52,850 nucleotides of DNA from JAGQUL01 sp038212015 (GTDB taxonomy: Bacteria; Actinomycetota; Thermoleophilia; Gaiellales; SKUG01): NCBI GenBank assembly GCA_038212015.1, contig JBBQUY010000015.1, forward strand, positions 1 to 52,850, written 5' to 3'. Position numbers and translations under genes: made by a program. Positions 33,401-45,400 of the stretch are shown in pieces. The notes under the pieces were generated by a model. That model was given only the letters and a program-made list of their open reading frames with translations. It was not told the origin of the DNA and searched no databases. Each line of letters opens with the position of its first letter. Position 1 is the first letter of the stretch.

Positions 33401-36400
33401 TCCACGCCGTCCGCGTCGCTGCCCGCGACCGTCACCGACACGTCGCTCGTGCACGGCATGTGCTACCGCTACCGCATCGTCGCCACCGACAACGTCGGCA
33501 ACGTTGCCTCCACGAGCATCACTGCGCCACACGTCGCGGTCGACGCACTCGCACCAACCGCGACGATCTCGGCATCGTCGCCGAGCTCGACGATCATGGG
33601 AACGGTGAACCTGATCGGCACGTCGTCCGACGGCGCAGCCGACGGCTCCAACTCAGGCGTCGCTCAGGTCACGGCCCGGTGGAAGAACCTCGACGACCTG
33701 ACGACCGGCACGCTCGCGGCAGATACGAGCGCCGAGCCGGCATGGTCGATCGCATGGAACACGACGTCCGGCGCAACGCCTGACGGCACCTACCGCATCT
33801 TCGTCGACGTGCGGGACGTGGCAACGAACGCAGTGACGTCCGTCGCCACACGCGACTTCGTCGTCGACAACACCCCGCCGCTGGTCACCCTCGATTCGTT
33901 TGCCTTCGGATCCCTCGTCGACTGTCAGTACTGGAGCGGTCCGGCGAGCAGGACGTTCTGGTTCTCCGTTGTCGGCGCCGGCTGCGGCGCCAGCGACTTC
34001 ACCATCCGCGTCAACGCCACCGACGCGCCGGGAGGCGTGGCGTACGTGCAGTTCCCGACGACGAGCACCACCGGCACCGCGATCGTCCCCGATGGCGGCG
34101 ATCCCGCCATCGACTCCACCGGACCGAACCCGTACGAGATGCGGTACGCCTACACCACAGCAGCCGACGATCCCGGCGCCGAGATCGTGTCCGCGACCGG
34201 CAACTCGGGCGCCGACACCAACCTCGACATCAACATCAGCCGCGACGACACCGGTCCGACCGGACACACCATCACCGGCCCGGGCGCAACCACCGCGCCG
34301 GCGTGGTGGAGCAACGCGTCCGCGCCGAGCATCAGCTTCGACATGTCCACCGCCACCGACGGCGGTGCGGGCGTGCGCGCCGCGGGCCATCGACTCCAGC
34401 GACGCGAGGCGCCCGGGCCCGACTGCACCACCTGGACCGGCTACACGTCCGTCGGCGGGTTCGGCGTCACGTCCCCGTACGCCGACGCGTCCGCCGCGGA
34501 GGACACCTGCTACCAGTACCAGCTCGTCGCCTACGACAACGTCAACAACCCCGGCACCGTGACGGCGACCAACCGAGTTCGAATCGACCGCACGCTGCCC
34601 TCGGTCGCTGGCAATACCATCAACCCCGTCCCCGCGTACGTCACGGGCACCTCGTTCACGCTCTCCGGCACCGCCAGCGACAACTGGTCGGGCGTCGCGA
34701 GCATCAGCGTCCGCCTCGGCGCCGGACCCGCCACTGCATGTACCCCCGCCGTCGCGGCCAGCTGGAGCTGCACCTGGGACACGACCACGGCGCCCAACGG
34801 GCCGACGACGCTCGTGCTCGTCGTCACCGATGCAGCCGGCAACGTGCTCGACTCGCAGACCCAGCCCACGTACGTTGACAACGAACCGCCGACGGTCGGC
34901 GTCACGCTCGCCGAAGGCACCAACCCCGCCGCACAGCACGTCGTGTCGAGCGCCACGCCGCGCATCTACGTCAACACCAGCGCCGGCTCCAGCGGCGACT
35001 TCACGATCACCACGACCCCGGCCGACGGCTTCAGCGGCGTCGCCAGCGTCTCGCATCCCGCGCTCGGCACCAACTGGACCCGCACGCCGACGGGTGGCAA
35101 CGTGGCAAGCCCCGGACCGTACGAGCTCACGTATGCGTGGACAGGCGGCGCAACGACCGCCGACCCGCAGGGCCAGGTCGTGATGGTCACCGACAACGCC
35201 TCCAACGTCAGCACCGCACCGTTCGAGGTGCACGCCGACACGACCAGCCCGACCGGCGCGACGCTCGACTACGAGGACGGCCCCGCCGCAACTCCGTCGA
35301 TCACCTTCGACGAGGGCGACGACATCGGTGGCTCCGGCGTGGCGACCTGGCGCATCGAGCGCCGCGAGGCCGCCGTCACCGGACCCAACACCTGCGACAC
35401 GGGTGCGTGGAGCACCTGGACGACGGCGGTGACCGGCCCGCTCGTCTCGCCGTGGACCGACGGCACCGTCGTGCTCAACCGCTGCTACCAGTACCAGCTC
35501 GTCTCCGTCGACCACGTCGGCAACGCGACCATCGCCACTGACGCCACCGGCGACACCGTCACCATCGAGCCAGCCGGCATCGTCATCGTCGAGAGCGGCG
35601 CGGGACCCTCCACCGACGTCACCGAAGGCGGCGCGATCGACACGTACACCGTGCGCCTGCGCACCCGCCCGAGCGCGGACGTCGTCATCACCCTCGGCCC
35701 CGACGAACAGGTCGCCACCAACGTGCCGACGCTGACGTTCACCAGCGCGAACTGGAACATCGCGCAGACGGTGACGGTCACCGCCGTCGACGACGCCCTT
35801 GACGAGGTTCCCGATCCGCATTCGGGCACGATCACCCACGTCGCCGCGAGCGACGACTCGGGCTACGCCACGCTCACGGGCGCGAACGTCGTCGCGAACG
35901 TCACCGACAACGACGTCGCCGCATTCGTGGTCTCGCCCGCGCAGGCGAGCGTCGCGGTCACCGAGGCCGGCGCCACGAGCGACACCTATACGATCCGCCT
36001 CAATTCGCAGCCGACTGCGAACGTCACCGTCACGCTCGGCAACTCGGATGGCCAGGTCACGTTCGCGCCGTCGTCGCTGACGTTCAACCCCGCGAACTGG
36101 AATGTTGACCAGACGGTCACGATCACGGCCGTCGACGACGACTACGACGAGGTGCCCGACGCGCACTCGGGTGTCGTCACCCACGGCGTCGCGAGCAGCG
36201 ATCCGCTCTACGCCGCGCTCACGATCAGCGACACCGTCGCAGCCGTCACCGACGACGACGCCGCCGGCGTCACCGTCGCCCCCACCATCGGACTGACGGT
36301 GGAGGAGGGCAACCCCGCCACCGACCAGTACACCGTCGTGCTCGACAGCCAGCCCGTCGGCAGCGTCAGCATCAACGTCACCGACGACGTCGACGTCGAC

Positions 36401-39400
36401 GTGTCGACGTCGCTGCTCGTCTTCGATTCGTCGAACTGGAACGTGCCGCAGGTCGTCTACGTGTCGGCATTCCAGGACGCGATCGCCGAAGGTGCGCACA
36501 CCGGCATCGTGTCGCACACCACCTCCGCTCCCGACCCGAGCGACGCAGCGTACGCCTCCGTCGCGGTCAGCCCGGTTACCGTCGACGTGATCGACGACGA
36601 CGTCCCCGGCATCGAAGTCACCCCGAGCAGCGGCCTCACCGCCACCGAGGGCGGCACCGGATCCACGTACCAGGTCCGTCTGGAAACCGAGCCGATCGCA
36701 CCGGTCACGATCAGCTTCGCGACCGGCGCGCAGCTGCAGCCGATCGCCGACGTCACGTTCACCTCCGGCGACTGGAACACGTACCAGACGGTCACCGTCG
36801 CTGCCGTGCAGGACGACGTCGACGAGGTGCCGGACCCGCACACCGGCACGATCGTGCACACCGTTGCCAGCACCGACGCGACCTACGGCGGCTGGGCGCT
36901 CGCCGACCAGAGCATCGCGATCACCGATGACGACCAGGCCGCGATCACCGTCGACGAACTCGGCGGCGTGACCGTCGACGAAGCGAACGTGGCCGCGACC
37001 GACACCTTCACGGTCGTCCTCGAATCCGAACCCGTCGGCATCGTCACGATCACCCCGAACGCCGACGCGCAGGTCACCACGAGTGCCGCCGTCACCTTCG
37101 ACGACACCGACTGGTCGATCCCGAAAGTGATCACCGTCACCGCCGTCAACGACGCGATCGACGAGGCGAATCCGCACCCCGGCGTCATTTCCCTCGCCGT
37201 TACCGGCGACCCGCTCTACGCAGCGATCAGCCCGCCGCCCGTCACTGCCAATGTCGCCGACGACGACACCGCCGGCATCATCGTGTCGGCCGGAACGCTC
37301 GCGCTCGACGAGGACCTGCCCGCCGGCGACTCGTTCACCGTCCGCCTGCGGAGCCAGCCGACCTCGCCCGTCACGATCACGCTGACCACCGACGCACAGA
37401 CGACGGCAGCAGCGCCGACGCTCACGTTCACGCCACTGGACTGGAACGTCGACCAGACCGTCACGATCACGCCGGTGGACGATCCGACCGTGGAGGACGA
37501 TCCGCACCCGACCAGCGTCGGCATCGCAGCCACCGCAGGCGACGCCCCCTACCTCGCCGTGTCGCCGATCACCAAGCTCGGGTCGGTCATCGACAACGAC
37601 GTGCCCGGCGTCACGATCGACGTGGCGAACAGCGTCGACGTCACCGAGGGAACCGGTACCGACCAGTACGCCGTCGTGCTGGACCGGCAGCCCCAGGCGG
37701 ACGTCGTGGTGACCGTCGTCGCCGACTCGCAGGTGATCGGCCTGCCCAGCACGCTGACCTTCACCACCACGAACTGGAACGTCGCCCAGATCGTCACCGT
37801 CACCGCGGTCGACGACGACATCGACGAAGGCACCGGCACCCACCCTGGCGGCTTCACGCACACCGTCGCGAGCAGCGACTCGCGCTGGGCAGGCGTCACG
37901 ACGGCAGCACCCGTCGCCGTCGCCGTCACCGACAACGACGTCGCAGGCGTCACCATCACCTCGTCGAGCCCCAACGCGCTCGACGAGGACACGCCTGCTC
38001 CCGGCACCACCGTCACCTACACCGTCGAGCTCGACTCCCAGCCCACCACTGACGTCGTCATCGACCTGACGGTTCCCGGCGACCTGTCCGCGTCACCCAC
38101 CACGCTCACCTTCACGGCCGCCAACTGGGCCGCCCCGCAGACCGTCACCGTCGGTGCGATCGACGACCTCGTCACCGAAACCCCCGTTCACACGCGCACG
38201 ATCACCCACGCCATCACCACCGGCGATGTCTTCTACGGCGCCGTGACCGTCGCCCCGGTCGCGTTCGACGTCACCGACAACGACATCCCCGGCATCACCG
38301 TCAGCGAGACGACGCTCATCGCCACCGAAGGCGGCGCCACCGACACGTTCACGGTCGTGCTGGAGACGCAGCCCGCCGCCGACGTGACGATCGACCTCAT
38401 CGGCACCCAGGTCGGTTTCGACGTGGACCCGCTCACGTTCACGAGCCTGACCTGGAACACGCCGCAGACCGTCACCGTCACCGCCACCGACGACGACATC
38501 GACGAGCACCCCGACACCCATGCCGGGCTGGTCGAATTCGACGTGACCGGAGATCCGGTCTACGCCGGATGGGTGCTTGCCGACATTCCCGTCGCGATCA
38601 CCGACAACGACGTCGCCGGCGTGACGATCACGCCCGGTGCCACCGCCGTCAGCGTCGACGAGACCGGCGCCACCTCCGCGACCTACACCGTCGTGCTCGA
38701 CACCGAGCCGACCGCGCCCGTGACGATCACGCCCACCGTCGGTGACGGCCAGACGACCGTCGCCCCCGCATCGCTGTCGTTCACGGCCGGCGACTGGAGC
38801 ACCCCGAAGACCTTCACGGTGACAGCCGTCGACGACCCCGACGACGAGCCCACCACGCACTCCGGTACGGTGCTGCACACGGCAAGCAGTGCCGACACCC
38901 ACTACGACGCGACGCTGACGATCGCCTCGCAGTCCGTCGTCATCACCGACAACGACACGAGCTCGGTCATCGTCACGCCCACCAGCGGGCTCGTGCTCGA
39001 CGAGGCAGTGCCCGCAACCACCGCCTCCTTCGACGTCGTGCTCGCCACGCGCCCGATCGGCAACGTCGTCATCTCCTTCGCCACGTCGGACGGCCAGACG
39101 ACCGTCGCACCCGGGCCGCTCACGTTCACGCCGACGAACTGGAACGTTCCGCAGACCGTCACGGTCTCCGTCGTCAACGACGACATCGACGAGGCTCCCA
39201 CGCACACCGGCATGATCGTCGTCGACGCCGCCTCCACGACCGACGCCCTCTATGCCGCGTTCGACCCCGCCGACGTCAGCGCCGATATCGCCGACGACGA
39301 CACGTCGGCCGTGATCATCACCGAAAGCGGCGGCTCCACCGACGTCGACGAGGCCAGCACGAGCGACACCTACCTCGTGCGACTGCAGACGCGGCCCACC

Positions 39401-42400
39401 GCCAACGTCACGATCGACATCACCGGCGGCTCGCAGGCGAGCACGACTCCCGTGCTGCTCACGTTCACGCCCGCCAATTGGAATGTCGACCAGACGGTCA
39501 CCGTCAACGGCACCCCCGACTTCGTCGTCGAGGGTCCGCACGACCAGACCATCACGCACGCGATCGTCGCCGGCGACGCGACATACGTGCCCGCGCTCGC
39601 GATCGCGGACGTCGTCGCGCACGTCACCGACGACGACGTCGCCGGAGCGACGATCACGCCGACGAGCGTCGACGTTGCCGAAGGCGCCCCCGGCGTGACC
39701 GATACCTACGACGTCGTGCTCGACGCCGAGCCCGCCGCGGACGTGACGATCGCGCTCACGCCTGACTCCCAGCTGCTCGTCTCCACGCCAGCGCTCGTGT
39801 TCACGCCGCTGAACTGGAATGCGCCGCAGTCGGTCACCGTGACCGCGAACGACGACCTGGTCGTCGAGGGATCACCGCATGGCGGCCTGATCACGCACGC
39901 GATGTCGAGCCCCGATACGATCTTCGACGGCGTCGCCGTCTCCGACGTGACTGCGAACATCACCGACGACGACGTCCCAGGCGTGACGATCAACCCGCCG
40001 AACGTCTCCGTCACCGAGGGCGGCACAGGCTCGACGTTCGGCGTGACGCTGGAAAGCGTTCCCACCGCGGACGTCACCGTGTCGTTCACCGAGGGCGGCC
40101 AGCTCGTCCCGATGGCATCGCTCACGTTCACCGCGGCGAACTGGAACACCACGCAGAACGTCGCGGTGTCCGCCTTCAACGACTTCATCGCCGAGGGCGC
40201 ACACGCCACCACGATCACCATCGACACCTCGAGCAGCGACAGCTACTACGGCCCCGGCGCACTGACGATCACCCCCGTGAACGTCGCCATCGCCGACGAT
40301 GACGTGGCGGGCGTGCTCGTGACGCCCAACGCCGGCCTGGCCGGATCCGAAGGCGGCGCGCCCGTCTCCTACGACGTCTCGCTCACGAGCCAGCCCGTCG
40401 CAGCCGTGACGATCACCCTCACCGGCGACTCTGACGGCACACCCGTGCCGTCCACGCTCACCTTCGACGCGACGAACTGGGCCACGCCACGGACCGTCGA
40501 CGTGTCCATCATCCAGGACGCGATCGCCGAGAGTGCTCACACGACGACGATCACCCACGCGGTGTCGAGCGCCGACCCAACGTATGCAACGACGGTGACC
40601 ATCGCCGACCAGAGCATCGCGATCACCGACGACGACACGGCATCCGTGGCATTTACCCCGCTGCTGCCCGGTCCCCTCGCGATCGGCGAGGGAGGCCCAG
40701 CCGCCACCTACACCGTCGCGCTCACCTCGGAGCCGACCGGCGACGCCACCATCGACGTCGCGTCGCTCGCCGGCGAGGCGGTCGCAGCTCCGTCGACGCT
40801 GACGTTCACGTCGACGAATTGGATGACGCCGCAGACCGTCACCGTCACCGCGGTCGACGACCTGGTCGCCGAGCTCGATCCGCACGCCGATTCGCTCACG
40901 CACACCGCTGGCGGCGCAGATCCGGCCTACGCCGCGCTGACGCTCGGCGACATGGACCTGGAGATCACCGACAACGACCCGCCGGGCGTGCTCATCGATG
41001 CCACGCTCCCCGACACGCACGTGATCGAAGGCGGCCTCGGCGACACGGTCCGCGTGCGCCTTGGATCCGAACCGACCGCGGACGTCGACGTGACGCTGTC
41101 GGCATCGCAGGTGACGCTCGGCGCGACGACGCTCACGTTCACGTCCGCCAACTGGAACATTCCGCAGGACGTCACCGTCGACGCGATCCAGGACGACATA
41201 TTCGAGGGCCCGCACGTCGGCACCATCGACGCGCTCACGGGAAGCGTCGGCGACCCGTACTACGCCGGCGTCGCTGCGACCCAGCACGCCGTCACGATCG
41301 ACGACGACGACACCGCCGGCGTGATCATCACCCAGGCCACGCCGAACACGCTCGACGAGCAGGCGCCGCTTGCCGGCCAGACCTACCACGTGCGCCTGCA
41401 GAGCGAGCCGATGCAGCCGGTCGACGTCGCCGTCACGCCCGACGCGCAGGTCGAAGCGTCGGCGACCACGCTCACGTTCACCGCCAGCACGTGGAACGTC
41501 GACCAGGCCGTCACCGTTCGACCGATCGACGATGCCCTCGCAGAGCCGAGCCCGCACGACGGCAGGATCACGCACGACACCATCAGCGCCGACCCCGCAT
41601 ACGGCGCGGGCGCACTGGCGATCGACCGCGCCGACTTCGCGATCGACGACAACGACACGCCCGGCGTGACCGTCACCCCGACCGCACCGCACGCGGTCAT
41701 CGAAGGCGGCGCCACCTCGACCTACACGATCGTGCTCGACAGCCCACCCACGGCGAACGTCACGATCGCCCCGGTCTCGTCGCAGCTCGAATGGAGCGTG
41801 CCGAACATCACCTTCACCACCACTGACTGGAACACGCCGCAGACCGTCACGCTGCGCGCCATCGACGACGACATCGACGAGACCGACCCGCACACCGGCA
41901 CGATCGTCCACGCGGTGACGAGCGCCGACACCGGCTACCAGCCCGTGCTGGCAGCCGACGTGAGCGCCGACATCACCGACAACGACACGTCGGACCTGGT
42001 CGTCACGCCCGTCGGCACGCCCGCCGTCGACGAAGCCGGCGCGCTGCCGGCGGCGCAGTACGTGCTCACGCTCACGAGCCGGCCCGCGAGCGACGTGACG
42101 GTCACGCTTGCCACGCCTGCGCCCGCGCAGGTCGCCTTCAGCGCCGCCACCGTCACGCTCACGAGCACAAACTGGAATACCGGCGTCACCGTCGACGTGT
42201 TCGCGGTGCAGGACGACGTCGACGAGCCCTCGCCGCACACCGCCACGATCACGCACGCGATGACCAGCGCCGACCCGAACTTCGACGCCGAGACCGGACC
42301 TGACCAGCTCGTCGACGTGGCAGACGACGACACGGCGGGCGTGACGATCACGCCGAGCGGCGCGTCCACCGACGTTGCCGAGGACGGCAGCGCGGTCGAC

Positions 42401-45400
42401 GACTACGACGTCGTGCTCGAATCGCAGCCGATCGCGGACGTGACCATCACGATCGCGACGCCCGATGGCGAGGTCGCCGTCGCGCCCGCCACGCTGACGT
42501 TCACGTCGACGAACTGGAACGTGGCGCAGACCGTCGCCGTCAGCGCCGTGCAGGACTTCGTGTTCGAAGGAGCGCACACCGGCACCATCACCCACGTCGC
42601 ATCGTCCGTCGGCGATCCCAGCTACGACCCGACCGCCACGGCGATCGCGGACGTCGTCGCCAACGTGCTCGACGACGACGTTCCCGGCGTGATCGTCACC
42701 CCGGCCGGGGGCACCTTCGAGATCGCGGAGGGCGGCCCAGTCGACCAGCTCGTCGTCACGCTCGCCACCGAGCCGAAGGCGCCCGTGACGATCGACCTGA
42801 CCACGCCGGACGGCGAATCGACCGTCCTGCCGACGCAGGTCGTGCTCGACGCCGCGAACTGGAACACCGGCGTCGCCGTCGACGTGACGGCCGTCGACGA
42901 CGGATTCATCGAAGGCACGCACACCGCGGACGTCGCGTTCACGATCGACGCCGCGGCCAGCGACGACGACTACGACCTGGTCGCCATCGCGAACGCCACC
43001 GCGCAGGTCTCCGACAACGACGCGGCATCAGCGATCGTCGACACGGGCGACGGACTCTCGCTCGACGAAGCGTCGGTCGGGACGACCGACACGTTCAGCA
43101 TCCGGCTCGGAGCATCGCCGGCCGTCGGCGAGACCGTCGACATCGCCCTGGGTGAGCTCGCGCCGAGCGGCCAGCTGACATTCGCCCCGACGTCGCTCAC
43201 GTTCGACGACACGAACTGGAACACCCCGCAGGACATCACGGTCACGGTCGCCGACGATGCCATCGACGAAACAGACCCGCATGCCGCAGCGATCCAGTTC
43301 ACCGTCACGAGCACCGACGCAAACTTCTCGTCCGTGACGATTCCCGATGCCGACGTGACGATTGCCGACGACGATACCGCCGGCCTGGTGATCACGCCCG
43401 CCACGATCGCGGTCGCCGAAGCCGGCACCACGAGCCAGGTCGTCGACGTCGCGCTCGCGAGCGAGCCGATCGGACAGGTCGAGGTGACCGTGACGGGCGA
43501 CTCGCAGGTCGACGCCAGCGGCACGCTCACGTTCACGCCCGCGAACTGGAGCACGCCGCAGCAGGTCACCGTCACGGCCCGTCAGGACCTCGACGACGAG
43601 CTCGACCCACACCCCGGCATCGTGACGTTCGGCGTGTCGTCCCCCGCCAGTGCCGACCCGACCTACGATGCACTCGCAGACGCGACTCGAACGGTGGACG
43701 TCGCCGACGACGACGTGAGCGCGGTGAACGTGACGCTCGTCGCAGGAACCGGCGTGGACGAAGCTACTCCCGCCACCACCGTCGAATACGAGGTCGTGCT
43801 CAACTCCCACCCGAGCGGAGACGTGACCGTCACGCCGGTTCCGGACGCGCAGCTCCAGGTGGTCGGACCGACGACGCTGACGTTCACGCAGTCCGACTGG
43901 ATGAACGCACAGACCATCCAGGTACGCGCCGCGGACGACCAGGTCGCCGAAGCGTCACCGCATCCTGGCCTGCTCGCCTTCGCGGTCGCCGGCGCCGATC
44001 CGCGCTACGCCGCGCTCACGCCTGCACCTGAATCCCTGGACGTGCTCGACGATGACGTCGCCGGTGTCTCCGTGACGCAGGGTGTCGTGCCGGCGCCGCT
44101 CGCGGAGGACGGCTCGCTGCCGAATGCCACCTACGACGTAGTGCTCACCTCGCAGCCGATCGCCGACGTCGACGTCACGCTCACGCCCGACACGCAGGTG
44201 TCGGTCGTGGGCGCAAGCGTGCTGACGTTCACCGCGGCGAACTGGAGCGTTCCGCAGACGGCGACCGTGGCGGCAGTCGACGACTTCGTCACCGAATCCG
44301 ATCCGCATTCGGGCGTCATCACGCACGCGTCCGACTCGACGGGCGACGCGAACTACGCCGCCCCTGCGACCCTCGCGATCACCGATGCCCGGTTCGAGGT
44401 CGCCGACGACGACGAGCCCGGCTTCACGCTTGATCCCGTCGCGCCGGCACTGACCGTCGACGAGGCAGGTGCCACGTCGCAGACCTACACGCTCTCGATC
44501 GACAGTATCCCGGCGGGCGACGTGATCGTGAACATCGCCACGACGAGCGCCGACGTCACCGTCTCGCCTGCGTCGCACACCTTCAACGCCGGCAACGCGG
44601 CTGATCCGGCGACGATTTCCGTGACGGCCGTCGATGACTCGGTCATCGATCCGGGTGAGACGGCGACGATCACGCACTCGCTCGACCCGTCGAGCGATCC
44701 GGGCTACGCCGCAGCGGTGCCGGCGATCGTCATTCCCGATGCGACGGTGGACATCACCGACGACGACGTCGCCGAGCTGGTCGTCGTCGACGGCGGCGGC
44801 GTGTCCGTGGCCGAGGCCGGCGAGACCACCGGCACGTTCACCGTCGCGCTGTCGGCGGAGCCGTCATCCGACGTCGTCATCGACCTCGCCGAAACCGCCG
44901 GCGGCACCCCCCAGCTGGACGCCGACGGCGCAGCGCTGACACCCGCGACGCTGACGTTCACGGCAACGAACTGGAACGCGCCCCAGACCGTCACGGTGCA
45001 GCCCGAGGATGACGCGATCGTCGAGCCCGATCCGCACGCTACCGGCGTGTCGCTCAGCATCGACGCCTCGGCCTCCGCCGACGAATTCGACGCAGTCACC
45101 CACCCGGCCGTGCCCGTCTCGATCGCCGACGACGACGTCCCCGCATTCATCGTGACCGATTCCGCCGACATGTCGATGGACGAGGCCGCGCTCACCCAGC
45201 GCACCATCAACGTGCGCCTGGCGACGGTGCCCGCGACGCCGGTCGTGCTCAACGCATCCGGCAGTGGCCAGGTGTTCTCGATGTCGCCGCCCACCGCGCT
45301 CGACGCGTCGAACTGGAACACCGGCATTGACCTGGTGTTCCAGGTCAACGACGATGCGATCGCCGAGGCCAACCCACACGACGGCACCGTCACGATCAAC

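Noticed and set aside
33653..42922. Two minus-strand frames of 1,402 and 1,016 codons opposite the giant gene
   Set aside because: They mirror the Calx-beta repeat codons (GTC/GAC read backwards as GAC/GTC); the plus-strand domains are unmistakable.
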